Of a stretch of 64,000 nt of DNA, positions 56,964 to 64,000 are shown in pieces; the first letter of the stretch is position 1; each line of letters starts with the position of its first letter. This stretch comes from Rubellimicrobium arenae (GTDB lineage: Bacteria; Pseudomonadota; Alphaproteobacteria; Rhodobacterales; Rhodobacteraceae), in NCBI RefSeq assembly GCF_017916275.1, contig NZ_JAFMST010000016.1:1-64000 (forward strand), given 5' to 3'. The position numbers and the translations under genes were made by a program. The notes below the pieces were generated by a model. The model searched no databases. It worked only from the letters and a program-made list of their open reading frames with translations, and was not told the origin of the DNA.

Positions 56964-56980
56964 GGTTAATTTCTTCTTAA
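56964..56980 (-). promoter_or_regulatory. Full CtrA-type box TTAA-N7-TTAACC
   Basis: On the minus strand TTAA (56980-56977), seven bases, then TTAACC (56969-56964) match the CtrA consensus TTAA-N7-TTAA(C). It overlaps the ptsP stop codon and lies about 80 bases before the start of the large membrane protein gene. It sits in an AT-rich island in otherwise GC-rich DNA. It suggests cell-cycle/CtrA control of the membrane glycosyltransferase-like pair. Confidence 0.5.
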
Positions 56981-59223
56981 GGTTGTCGGGCGAGCCATTC
57001 GGTGAGTGCGGGGCGCACGGATTCGTCCCCCCGGATCCGGGCATCGTCGATGACTTTCCGGGCCTCCTGGAGGTTGACGCGGCGAAGGAGGCTCTTGACC
57101 GGTCCGATGGACGCCGGTCGCATCGAAAGCATCCGGAAGCCCATGGCGGCCAGGGCCACCGCTTCCACCGGCCGGCCGGCGTCCTCGCCGCAGAAGCTGA
57201 GCGGGGTGCCCGCCGAGGCGCAGCGTCCGACGATCCCCGAAAGCAACTCCAGGAACGACGACTCGAGCATGTCATAACGCCGGCGGACCCGCTCGTTCTC
57301 GCGGTCGGCGGCGAAGAAGAACTGCTTGAGGTCGTTGCCGCCCACCGACAGGAAGTCCACCTCGCGGAAGAAGGCATAGGACGCGAAGGCAAGGCTCGGC
57401 GTCTCGAGCATCGCGCCGACCTCGACCTTGTCGGGCAAAGGGTGGCCCAGGATGCGTTCGCGCTCCAGGGCCTTGTTGAACTCGGCGCGGGCGAGCCGGA
57501 ACTCCCCCGGATTGGCGATGAAGGGGAACATCACCGTCAGGCAGCGCCCGGCCGCCGCGCGGATCAGCGCCTGAAGCTGCATCCGCAGGACCCCGGGCTT
57601 GTCGAGCCCCAGGCGGATCGCGCGCCAGCCCATCGCCGGATTGGGTTCGTCCTGGGGCTTCATGTAGCTCAGGACCTTGTCGGACCCGATGTCGAGCGTC
57701 CGGAACACGACCCGCTTGCCCTTGGCCGCATCCATCACCCGCGCATAGAGCGCCGACAGCTCGGCCCGCTTGGGCATCTGGTTGCGGACGAGGAACTGGA
57801 GTTCGGTCCGGAAGAGCCCCACGCCTTCCGCCCCCGACGAGGGAAGGGAGGGCAGGTCCGCCATCAGCCCGGCGTTCATGTGCAAGCCGATCACCGTGCC
57901 GCACAGCGATTGCGCCGGAAGCTCGCGCAGATCGGCGTAGCGCTCCTGCGCGCGGGCGAGCATGGCGATCTTGTCCTCGAAGGCCTTCCGGACGATGTCG
58001 TCCGGCCGCAGGTGGGCGATGCCCTGCTCTCCGTCCACGAGGATAAGATCGCCGTTCAGCGCCTCGGTGGTGATGCCTTCGGCCCGGATGACCAGGGGGA
58101 TAGCCCAGGCGCGCGCCACGATCGCGGCGTGGGAGCCGACCGAGCCTTCCTCGAGGACGATGGCGCGCAGCGCGCCCTTGCCGTATTCGAGAAGCTCGCC
58201 AGGTCCGATGTTGCGCGCCACGAGCACCGGGCTGTCCGGCATGGCGGCGCCGGTGTCGCGGCCCTGGCCGGTCAGGATGCGGAGCAGGCGGTTGGACAGG
58301 TCGTCGAGGTCGTGGAGCCTGTCGCGCAGATAGGCGTCCGAGGCCTGCCCCATGCGAGCGCGGGCGTGGGACTGCTCCTTCTCGACAGCGGCCTCGGCGG
58401 ACAGGCCCGAGCGGATGTCCTCTTCCATCCGGCGCAGCCAGGAGCGGGAATTCGCGAACATCCGGTAGGCTTCGAGCACGCCCACCTCCTCGCTGTCCAC
58501 GGTGCCGGCACCGGCGAGCATCTCGTCCACCTGCGCCCGAAGCGCTTCGATCGAGGCATTGAGCCGGGCGAGCTCCTTGTCGGGATCCTCCGAGATCGGG
58601 TTGGTGACCACGACGCGCGGCTCGTGCAGGTAGACCCGGCCCGCCACCGCGCCCTCCTGGCCGGACAGGCCCCGGAAGGTGATCGGCCGCTGATGGCGGG
58701 GCGAAAGTCCTCCTTCACCGCCGTTGAAGGCGCCCAGCTCGGTCATCTCGGCCAGCACCATGGCCACGACCTCGAGAGCGTAGACCTCGTCGGGCGTATA
58801 GATCCGGGCCGCCCGGCTCTGGACCACGAGAACGCCCAGCACCTCGCCCAGCCGCTGGACCGGCACGCCGCAGAACGAGGAGAACCGTTCCTCCCCGGTC
58901 TCGGGCATGTAGCGGAAGCCGCGTTCGGCGGGCGCGTTGGCGGTGTTGGTCACCACGCGGTCACGGGCCGTGCGCCCCACGAGCCCCTCGCCCAGGCGCA
59001 TCCGCGTCTGGTGAACGGCTTCGGCCTTGAGGCCGACCGTGGCGCAGAGCTCGAGCGTCTCGGCGTCACGGAACAGGTAGATCGAGCAGACCTCGCATCC
59101 CATCGAGGACGCGATCAGCTGCACGATGCGGTCGAGACGGGTCTGGCCGACGCTCGTGGCGGCCATGACCGCGCTGAGGCGGCCCAAGAGCTTGCGGCTC
59201 TCGCTCTCGGTCCGGTCGGGCAT
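56977..59223 (-). CDS. ptsP: Nitrogen-type phosphotransferase enzyme I (EI-Ntr, PtsP)
   Basis: PtsP is the first kinase of the nitrogen PTS, passing phosphate from PEP to NPr. It has 748 residues. An N-terminal GAF domain (about 20-160) is followed by the EI domains. The phosphorylated His is about H365 in EEGSVGSHAAIVARAW. The PEP-binding domain shows GAEGVGLFRTELQFL, DIGSDKVLSYM, NPAMGWRAIRLGLDKPG, VEVGAMLETPSLAF, DFLSVGGNDLKQFFF and the catalytic Cys in PLSFCGEDAGRPVEAVAL. The ATG at 59223 follows GAGAGGAGACG. It follows lysC on the same strand by 37 bp. Confidence 0.96.
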   Translation of the reverse strand: MPDRTESESRKLLGRLSAVMAATSVGQTRLDRIVQLIASSMGCEVCSIYLFRDAETLELCATVGLKAEAVHQTRMRLGEGLVGRTARDRVVTNTANAPAERGFRYMPETGEERFSSFCGVPVQRLGEVLGVLVVQSRAARIYTPDEVYALEVVAMVLAEMTELGAFNGGEGGLSPRHQRPITFRGLSGQEGAVAGRVYLHEPRVVVTNPISEDPDKELARLNASIEALRAQVDEMLAGAGTVDSEEVGVLEAYRMFANSRSWLRRMEEDIRSGLSAEAAVEKEQSHARARMGQASDAYLRDRLHDLDDLSNRLLRILTGQGRDTGAAMPDSPVLVARNIGPGELLEYGKGALRAIVLEEGSVGSHAAIVARAWAIPLVIRAEGITTEALNGDLILVDGEQGIAHLRPDDIVRKAFEDKIAMLARAQERYADLRELPAQSLCGTVIGLHMNAGLMADLPSLPSSGAEGVGLFRTELQFLVRNQMPKRAELSALYARVMDAAKGKRVVFRTLDIGSDKVLSYMKPQDEPNPAMGWRAIRLGLDKPGVLRMQLQALIRAAAGRCLTVMFPFIANPGEFRLARAEFNKALERERILGHPLPDKVEVGAMLETPSLAFASYAFFREVDFLSVGGNDLKQFFFAADRENERVRRRYDMLESSFLELLSGIVGRCASAGTPLSFCGEDAGRPVEAVALAAMGFRMLSMRPASIGPVKSLLRRVNLQEARKVIDDARIRGDESVRPALTEWLARQP

Positions 59224-59260
59224 CGTCTCCTCTCGGGGGCTCTGCCCCGTGCGTTGGAAC

Positions 59261-60499
59261 TCAGGCAGCCTTTTCGAGGCCAAAGGCATCATGGAGGGCC
59301 TGCACGGCCAGTTCCATGTATTTCCGGTCGATCAGGACGGAAATCTTTATCTCGGAGGTTGTGATGACCTTGATGTTGACGTTCTCGGCGGCCAGCGCCT
59401 TGAACATCTGCGCCGCAACCCCGGCGTGCGACCGCATCCCGATCCCGACCACGGACACCTTGGCGACGCCCTGGTCGGTCACGAGCTCCTCGAAGCCGAT
59501 GTCGCCCCGCGCCTTGGCTTCGCCCAGCGCCTTCTCGGCCCGCAGGACCTGATCGTTGGGGCAGGAGAAGGTCATGTCCGTCCGGCCATGCTCGGAGATG
59601 TTCTGGACGATCATGTCCACGTTCACCCCGGCCTCGGCCAGCGGTCCGAAGATGGCGGCGGCGATGCCCGGGCGGTCCGGGACCGAGGTCAGCGTCATCT
59701 TGGCCTCGTCGCGCGAATAGGCGACCCCGGCGACCGCGTTCGACTCCATGATGTCCTCCTCGTCGCAGACGAGGGTTCCGGCCTCGTCGGTCTGTTCCTC
59801 GAAGCTCGACAGGACGCGGAGCTTCACCTTGTAGCGCATCGCCAGCTCGACCGAGCGGGTCTGGAGCACCTTGGCGCCCAGCGACGCCAGTTCCAGCATC
59901 TCCTCGAAGGCGATGCGGTCGAGCTTGCGGGCCTTCTCGCAGATGCGGGGGTCGGTCGTGTAGACGCCGTCCACGTCCGTGTAGATATCGCAGCGCACCG
60001 CGTCGAAGGCGGCCGCGAAGGCCACGGCGGTGGTGTCCGAGCCGCCCCGGCCCAGCGTGGTGACGCGGCCTTCGGGCGAGATGCCCTGGAAGCCCGCGAC
60101 CACGGCCACCTTCATCCCTTCGCGGAACTTGCGCAGGATGTTGTCGGTCGGGATGGCCTCGATCCGGGCGGAGCCGTGGGCCGAGGTGGTCATCACCGGC
60201 ACCTGCCAGCCCTGCCAGGACCTGGCCGGGATATCCATCTCCTGGAGGCGGAGCGCCATGAGGCCTGCGGTCACGTTCTCCCCGGAGGAGGTCACGGCAT
60301 CGTATTCGCGCGCGTCATAGAGCGGCGACGTGTCCTGGACGAAGCCCACGAGCTTGTTGGTCTCGCCCGCCATGGCGGAGACGATGACGATGACGTCGTG
60401 GCCCTTGGCCACCTCGACGGCGACGCGCTTGGCCGCGCGCGCGATGCGATCCACGTTGGCGACCGACGTGCCGCCGAACTTCATGACAAGGATGGACAT
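59261..60499 (-). CDS. lysC: Aspartate kinase
   Basis: LysC phosphorylates aspartate, the first step to Lys, Thr and Met. It has 412 residues. The N-terminal KFGGTSVANVDRI, the IVIVSAMAGETNKLVGF strand and GRGGSDTTAVAFAAAFDAVRCDIYTDVDGVYTTDPR are diagnostic. Two C-terminal ACT domains (VAYSRDEAKMTLTSVPDRPG and VAKVSVVGIGMRSHAGVAAQMF) carry feedback control. ATG at 60499 is preferred over an in-frame codon 18 residues upstream. ptsP downstream is a conserved partner gene in alphaproteobacteria. Confidence 0.97.
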   Translation of the reverse strand: MSILVMKFGGTSVANVDRIARAAKRVAVEVAKGHDVIVIVSAMAGETNKLVGFVQDTSPLYDAREYDAVTSSGENVTAGLMALRLQEMDIPARSWQGWQVPVMTTSAHGSARIEAIPTDNILRKFREGMKVAVVAGFQGISPEGRVTTLGRGGSDTTAVAFAAAFDAVRCDIYTDVDGVYTTDPRICEKARKLDRIAFEEMLELASLGAKVLQTRSVELAMRYKVKLRVLSSFEEQTDEAGTLVCDEEDIMESNAVAGVAYSRDEAKMTLTSVPDRPGIAAAIFGPLAEAGVNVDMIVQNISEHGRTDMTFSCPNDQVLRAEKALGEAKARGDIGFEELVTDQGVAKVSVVGIGMRSHAGVAAQMFKALAAENVNIKVITTSEIKISVLIDRKYMELAVQALHDAFGLEKAA

Positions 60500-60524
60500 G
60501 CGGGTCCCCAGAGTTCCGGGCGCC

Positions 60525-60553
60525 CTCATAATCGGGGTGGACCGCAGGGGCAA
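60525..60553 (-). promoter_or_regulatory. Candidate promoter of lysC-ptsP
   Basis: On the minus strand TTGCCC (60553-60548) and TATGAG (60530-60525) are separated by 17 bases. Each matches the sigma-70 consensus at four of six positions. Transcription would begin about 20 bases before the lysC ATG. Confidence 0.35.
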
Positions 60554-60636
60554 TGGTGGCTCGGCGCGCCGCCGGACTGGCTGGTCCCGACGGCGCGGCC
60601 GGGGCTGTCGCGGATCGGGCCGGGCGGGCCGGCGGC

Positions 60637-61047
60637 CTAGTTCGCGCCGCGCTTGGGCATGAACGGAAGGGGAGCGACGGGGATCCCCTCCTCGATCAGG
60701 GCCTTGGCCTCCTCGGGCTTGGCCTCGCCCCAGATGGATCGCTCGGGCTTGATGCCTTCGTGCATCGCCCGCGCCTCGGCCGCGAAGCTCAGCCCGACGT
60801 AGTCCGAGTTCTCCTCGACCTGCCGGCGCATCGCGGCCAGCATCGCCTCCCGCGGGTCGCGGGGGGCGGACAGGTCGCCGCGCGAGTTGGACAGGGCCGG
60901 CGCCATCAGCGCCTTTTCAACCTTCGCGGAGCCGCATTCGGCGCAGGTCAGCAGGCCCCGCCTGGCGAGGTCGTCGAAGGCGGCGGCGGACTGGAACCAG
61001 CTGTCGAAGTGGTGGCCGTCCGCGCAGGAAAGGCTGTAGCGGACCAT
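60637..61047 (-). CDS. DUF1178 family protein
   Basis: A 136-residue protein matching DUF1178, common in alphaproteobacteria. It begins MVRYSLSCADGHHFDSWFQSAAAFDDLARRGLLTCAECGSAKVEKALMAP, with a probable zinc ribbon: C8 plus the CAEC pair and the GHHF motif. The C-terminal half reads VEENSDYVGLSFAAEARAMHEG and IPVAPLPFMP, both conserved. No function is known. The ATG at 61047 follows CCAGGG. It is divergent from the glutathione peroxidase gene. Confidence 0.9.
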   Translation of the reverse strand: MVRYSLSCADGHHFDSWFQSAAAFDDLARRGLLTCAECGSAKVEKALMAPALSNSRGDLSAPRDPREAMLAAMRRQVEENSDYVGLSFAAEARAMHEGIKPERSIWGEAKPEEAKALIEEGIPVAPLPFMPKRGAN

Positions 61048-61073
61048 GGCCCTGGATCCCGTTGCTGACGGAC

Positions 61074-61103
61074 CGAAGATAAGCACGCGGGCGGCGTACG
61101 CAA
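61074..61103 (-). promoter_or_regulatory. Promoter-like element before DUF1178, same layout as the ftsH promoter
   Basis: On the minus strand TTGCGT (61103-61098), 14 bases, then CTTATCTTCG (61083-61074). The decamer matches CYTATNTNNG, and the spacing equals that of the ftsH element at 5549-5578. The -35 part is weaker. A sigma-70 reading is also possible. Confidence 0.3.
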
Positions 61104-61233
61104 CAGGTCGCAAGTTTCCAGAAATTCTCATGTTCCCGTGAGCGTGGCCGAGACGCCCGCCCCATGTCGCGAACAGGCCATGGACGGGTCGGCCGGCAGT
61201 GCTATCGTAGCGTCAGGCAAGGCGGAGGCGGTC

Positions 61234-61788
61234 ATGCAGCATCTGGCGTTCACCCTGGGGCTGACCCTTCTGGCGGTGCTGCCGAGCGCCGGGGCGCGGG
61301 CCGCGACGGCGGAGGAGGCGATGTTGCAGCAGTTCCGGTTCACTTCGATCGATGGGGGCCAGATCGGCTTCACCGACTGGGCCGGCCATCCGGTCCTGAT
61401 CGCCAACACGGCGTCGCTCTGCGGCTACACGCCCCAGTACAACGACCTGCAGGCGCTTTATGATGCGTACCGGGACCGCGGGCTCGTGGTCGTGGCGGTG
61501 CCGTCCGACGACTTCCGGCAGGAGCTGGGCTCGGAGCAGGAGGTCAAGGACTTCTGCGAGCTCAACTACGACCTCGACCTGCCGATGACCGGGATCACGC
61601 ATGTCCGCGGCGAGACGGCGCATCCCTTCTTCTCCTGGCTGCGCGAGAGCCAGGGCTTTGAGCCCCAGTGGAACTTCAACAAGGTCCTGATCGGCGCGGA
61701 CGGATCCGTGCTGGGCACCTGGGGCTCGTCCGAGGTTCCCACCGGACCCGCGATCACGCAGGCCGTCGAGGCGGCGCTGGCGTCCTGA
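61234..61788 (+). CDS. Exported glutathione peroxidase-like protein
   Basis: A thioredoxin-fold peroxidase of 184 residues. The signal peptide (MQHLAFTLGLTLLAVLPSAGARA) indicates the periplasm. The catalytic Cys is in NTASLCGYTPQYNDLQALYDAY. The middle conserved segment reads VAVPSDDFRQELGSEQEVKDFC and the Trp/Asn motif is QWNFNKVLIGADGSV. These match the GPx family, which in bacteria usually reduces peroxides with thioredoxin rather than glutathione. GGCGGAGGCG precedes the ATG. Its stop overlaps a probable CTG start of the next gene. Confidence 0.9.
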   Translation: MQHLAFTLGLTLLAVLPSAGARAATAEEAMLQQFRFTSIDGGQIGFTDWAGHPVLIANTASLCGYTPQYNDLQALYDAYRDRGLVVVAVPSDDFRQELGSEQEVKDFCELNYDLDLPMTGITHVRGETAHPFFSWLRESQGFEPQWNFNKVLIGADGSVLGTWGSSEVPTGPAITQAVEAALAS

Positions 61789-62909
61789 CGCCCATCCTCA
61801 TAGGGTCCGAGATCTACCGCGGGTCGAGCTATGGCCCCTGGCATCCCTTGCGCATCCCGCGCGTGTCGACCGTCATGGACCTTGGGCGCGCGCTGGGCTG
61901 GCTGCCGCCCGGACGGTTCCGCCGGAGCCCCCGCGCCCGGCCGGCGGCGCTGACAGCCTGGCACAGCTCCGACTATGTGGCCGCTCTGGCGCAGGCCGAG
62001 CGGGAGCAGGCCGTCAGCGCCGAGACCCGCGACCGGCACGGCCTCGGGACCACCGCGAACCCGGTGTTTCCCGAGATGTATCGCCGTCCGGCCACCGGCG
62101 TCGGCGGGGTCATGCTGGCGGGGGAGCTGCTGGCGGGCGGAGGCGCGGTCCATGTGCCGGGCGGCGGGACGCATCATGCCTTCCCCGACCGGGCGAACGG
62201 CTTCTGCTACCTCAACGACCCGGTCTTCGCGATCCTGTCGCTTCGCCGCCATGGGGCGCGGCGCGTGGCCTATGTCGACATCGACGCCCATCATTGCGAC
62301 GGGGTGGAGCACGGCTTCCGCGACGATCCCGACACCCTGCTCCTGTCCATCCACGAAGAGGGCCGCTGGCCCCGGACGGGTGCGATCGCGGATCGGGGGA
62401 TCGGCAACGTCTTCAACCTGCCGGTGCCGCGCGGCTTTCACGACGACGACATGGCGCGGACGCGCGAGGCGTTGATCCTGCCCGCCGTCGCCGCCTTCCG
62501 GCCCGATGCGGTCGTGCTCCAGTCCGGGTCGGACGGCGTGCTCGAGGATCCGCAGTCGCGGCTCGCCCTGTCCAACAACGCCCATGCGGGGGTGCTGGAG
62601 GGGCTGCGGCCGTTGGCACCCCGGCTGATGCTGCTGGGCGGCGGCGGTTACAATCCCTGGTCGGTCGGGCGCTGCTGGACACGGCTCTGGGGCATCCTGT
62701 CGGGGCAGGAGATTCCGGACCGCCTCCCGCCCGAGGCCGAGAAGGTGCTCCGGGCGCTGACCTGGCGGCGCCAGGGCGGCGGTCGCGAGATCGTGCCGTC
62801 CGAACCCTGGGTCACGACCCTGGCCGACCCGTGGCGCGGCGGCCCGCCCGGCGAGGGCGTGGCGGAGCGCGTGACCGATCTGGCGGCGCGCCTGCGCGCC
62901 TGGGCCTAG
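61785..62909 (+). CDS. Histone deacetylase-family hydrolase, probable CTG start
   Basis: A zinc amidohydrolase of the arginase/deacetylase fold, about 374 residues, as in acetoin utilisation AcuC and acetylpolyamine amidohydrolases. Motifs are GGGTHHAFPDRANGFCYLNDPVFAI, VAYVDIDAHHCDGVEHGF (metal Asp/His), LQSGSDGV (metal Asp) and LLGGGGYNPW (catalytic Tyr). The conserved N-terminus LTPILIGSEIYRGSSYG lies before any ATG or GTG. The CTG at 61785, which overlaps the gpx TGA as CTGA, is therefore the likely start. The next ATG at 61875 would remove this conserved segment. The substrate is unknown. Confidence 0.88.
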   Translation: MTPILIGSEIYRGSSYGPWHPLRIPRVSTVMDLGRALGWLPPGRFRRSPRARPAALTAWHSSDYVAALAQAEREQAVSAETRDRHGLGTTANPVFPEMYRRPATGVGGVMLAGELLAGGGAVHVPGGGTHHAFPDRANGFCYLNDPVFAILSLRRHGARRVAYVDIDAHHCDGVEHGFRDDPDTLLLSIHEEGRWPRTGAIADRGIGNVFNLPVPRGFHDDDMARTREALILPAVAAFRPDAVVLQSGSDGVLEDPQSRLALSNNAHAGVLEGLRPLAPRLMLLGGGGYNPWSVGRCWTRLWGILSGQEIPDRLPPEAEKVLRALTWRRQGGGREIVPSEPWVTTLADPWRGGPPGEGVAERVTDLAARLRAWA

Positions 62910-63613
62910 CGCCCGGCGATCCGCCGTGCCGCGCGCCGGCCCAGGATCTCGGACAGGATGATCGCCAGGGTGGACACGAGGATCGAGATCCCCACGAGCC
63001 GCAGCGCCGCGCCCTCGCCGCCGGGGATCTGCAGGAGGACATGGATGGCCGAGGGCAGCGTCTGCGTCTCGCCGGGGATGTTCGAGACGAAGGTGATCGT
63101 CGCGCCGAACTCGCCCATGGCGCGGGCGAAGCCCAGGATCGCCCCGGCGACGATGCCGGGCAGCGCCAGCGGGAGCGTCACCGTTAGGAAGGCGAGGCTT
63201 GGCCGCGCGCCCAGATCGGCGGCCGACTCCTCGAGGTGCCGCGGCACGGCCTCGATGGACAGGCGGATCGGCCGGACGATCAGCGGAAAGGCCATCACCG
63301 CCGCCGCGAGCGCCGCTCCGGTCCAGCGGAAGGCGAAGACGATGCCGCAGCAGTCCTGAAGGACCCCGCCCACCGGCCCCCGCGTGCCAAAGGTCATCAG
63401 CAGGAGGTAGCCGGTCACCACGGGCGGCAGCACCAGGGGTAGGTGCACGAGCACGTTCAGGGCTTCGCGCCCCGGGAATCGCCAGCGGGCCAGCGCCTGC
63501 GCGGTCAGGAGCGCGAGCGGCAGGCTGGCCAGGGTGGCGGCGCAGGACACGCGCAAGGACAGGAGGAGGGCGGTGGCCTCCTCGGGCGTGAGGGTCCAGC
63601 CGGACAGGGTCAG
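62906..63613 (-). CDS. modB: Molybdate ABC transporter permease ModB, probable CTG start
   Basis: Inner-membrane permease of the molybdate transporter. From CTG at 63613 it has 235 residues (TLSGWTLTPEEATALLLSLR first). Membrane helices include CAATLASLPLALLTAQAL and VLVHLPLVLPPVVTGYLLLM. The EAA loop region reads ESAADLGARPSLAFLTVTLPLALPGI, and the ModB-type GFARAMGEFGATITFVSNIPGETQTLP is complete. The CTG overlaps the modA TGA as CTGA. A TTG at 63556 would be the only conventional alternative. The stop shares a CTAG with the convergent deacetylase. No modC lies downstream. Confidence 0.93.
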   Translation of the reverse strand: MTLSGWTLTPEEATALLLSLRVSCAATLASLPLALLTAQALARWRFPGREALNVLVHLPLVLPPVVTGYLLLMTFGTRGPVGGVLQDCCGIVFAFRWTGAALAAAVMAFPLIVRPIRLSIEAVPRHLEESAADLGARPSLAFLTVTLPLALPGIVAGAILGFARAMGEFGATITFVSNIPGETQTLPSAIHVLLQIPGGEGAALRLVGISILVSTLAIILSEILGRRAARRIAGR

Positions 63614-64000
63614 TCGAGCACCACGAAGCCCTGCGCCTCGAAAACCTGTCGCGCCTCGGGGGACGACAGGTGGTCGAGGAAGGCGGCGGCCTCCGGGCTG
63701 TCATGGCCGGCCACGAGCGCGGCCGGGTAGGTGATGGGGGCGTGGCTGTCCTGGGGGAAGGTGCCGATCACCGAGACGTCCTCGTTCGCCGCCTGGGACG
63801 CAATGGCGTCGGACCCGTAGACGATGCCGAGCGGCGCCTCGCCCGAGGCGACCAGCGCCAGCGCGGCGCGGACGTTCTCGGCCTGGGCGACCTGTGGAGC
63901 GATCCCTGACCAGAGCCCGAGATGGGTGAGCGCCTCCTTGCCGTAGACCCCGGCGGGCACGGAGTCGACCAGCGCCATGGCGAGCCTGCCGCCATCCAGC
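63610..64000 (-). CDS. modA: Molybdate ABC transporter substrate-binding protein ModA, 5' end missing
   Basis: C-terminal part (about 129 residues) of the periplasmic molybdate-binding protein; the gene continues past the end of the window. The visible frame includes LDGGRLAMALVDSVPAGVYGKEALTHLGLW, VRAALALVASGEAPLGIVYGSDA, FPQDSHAPITYPAALV and AFLDHLSSPEARQVFEAQGF. These are typical ModA segments. The stop overlaps modB as CTGA, consistent with coupled expression. Confidence 0.95.
   Translation of the reverse strand, partial: LDGGRLAMALVDSVPAGVYGKEALTHLGLWSGIAPQVAQAENVRAALALVASGEAPLGIVYGSDAIASQAANEDVSVIGTFPQDSHAPITYPAALVAGHDSPEAAAFLDHLSSPEARQVFEAQGFVVLD

Noticed and set aside
56902-59364. 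820-codon plus-strand frame opposite ptsP
   Set aside because: Composition is His/Arg/Gly-rich as in other antisense shadows, without domain motifs; the minus strand encodes a complete EI-Ntr.

Overview
The window is strongly GC-rich, densely coded chromosomal DNA. It looks like an alphaproteobacterium of the Rhodobacterales (Rhodobacteraceae/Roseobacter-like). The evidence is gene order: tolA-tolB-pal-cpoB-tilS-ftsH, fhs-chorismate mutase-folD, tldD beside coxB-ctaB-ctaG-coxC-surf1, thrC-M16 peptidase, mtnP/apt, and lysC-ptsP. I cannot name a genus. I see no rRNA, tRNA, CRISPR array, insertion sequence or prophage. The content is core genome with a few accessory modules.

Layout. 1-5461: the Tol-Pal envelope system (tolA is cut by the window edge) and tilS. 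5549-8986: ftsH behind a candidate heat-shock-type promoter, then a trans-aconitate methyltransferase-like gene and a MOSC protein. 9114-12092: one-carbon (tetrahydrofolate) genes fhs and folD with a short chorismate mutase between them. 12160-12980 (-): an ArsR regulator with a SRPBCC protein. 13117-16250 (-): a ligase-associated helicase and the PdeM nuclease. 17221-27709 (-): a Tad/Flp pilus locus running flp, flp-like, rcpC, rcpA, OmpA-like, tadZ, tadA, tadB, tadC, two TPR lipoproteins and the prepilin peptidase. 28028-31120: a lytic transglycosylase, a DUF1003 protein, a small GNAT protein and a succinyl-CoA:3-ketoacid CoA-transferase pair. 31191-35466 (-): topA and dprA. 35595-38765: an NTF2-like protein, a PAP2 phosphatase, a DMT transporter and tldD. 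38925-43231 (+): cytochrome c oxidase subunits II and III with their assembly genes. 43228-49609 (+): PhzF-like, threonine synthase, M16 peptidase, GNAT, MBL-fold and GlcD-type FAD proteins. 49631-51746 (-): mtnP, a DUF2927 gene and apt, an adenine salvage set. 51875-56887: flavin reductase, GNAT, EcsC and two large polytopic membrane proteins of glycosyltransferase type. 56977-60499 (-): lysC-ptsP. 60637-64000: DUF1178, glutathione peroxidase, a histone-deacetylase-family hydrolase, modB and a partial modA.

Working together: many neighbours are translationally coupled through NTGA stop/start overlaps. Most are ATGA or GTGA; two (gpx/deacetylase and modA/modB) appear to be CTGA, which implies CTG start codons. 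Several hairpins lie at gene junctions. Two of them touch or contain the Shine-Dalgarno sequence of the next gene (chorismate mutase and scoA).

No clearly new multi-gene system is evident. The most interesting leads are the two CTG starts, the Shine-Dalgarno-sequestering repeat before scoA, the DUF2927 protein that looks like a matrixin stripped of its zinc ligands, a full CtrA-type box in front of the membrane glycosyltransferase-like pair, and a TadZ with no P-loop lysine. All assignments rest on reading motifs by eye. No database search was run.
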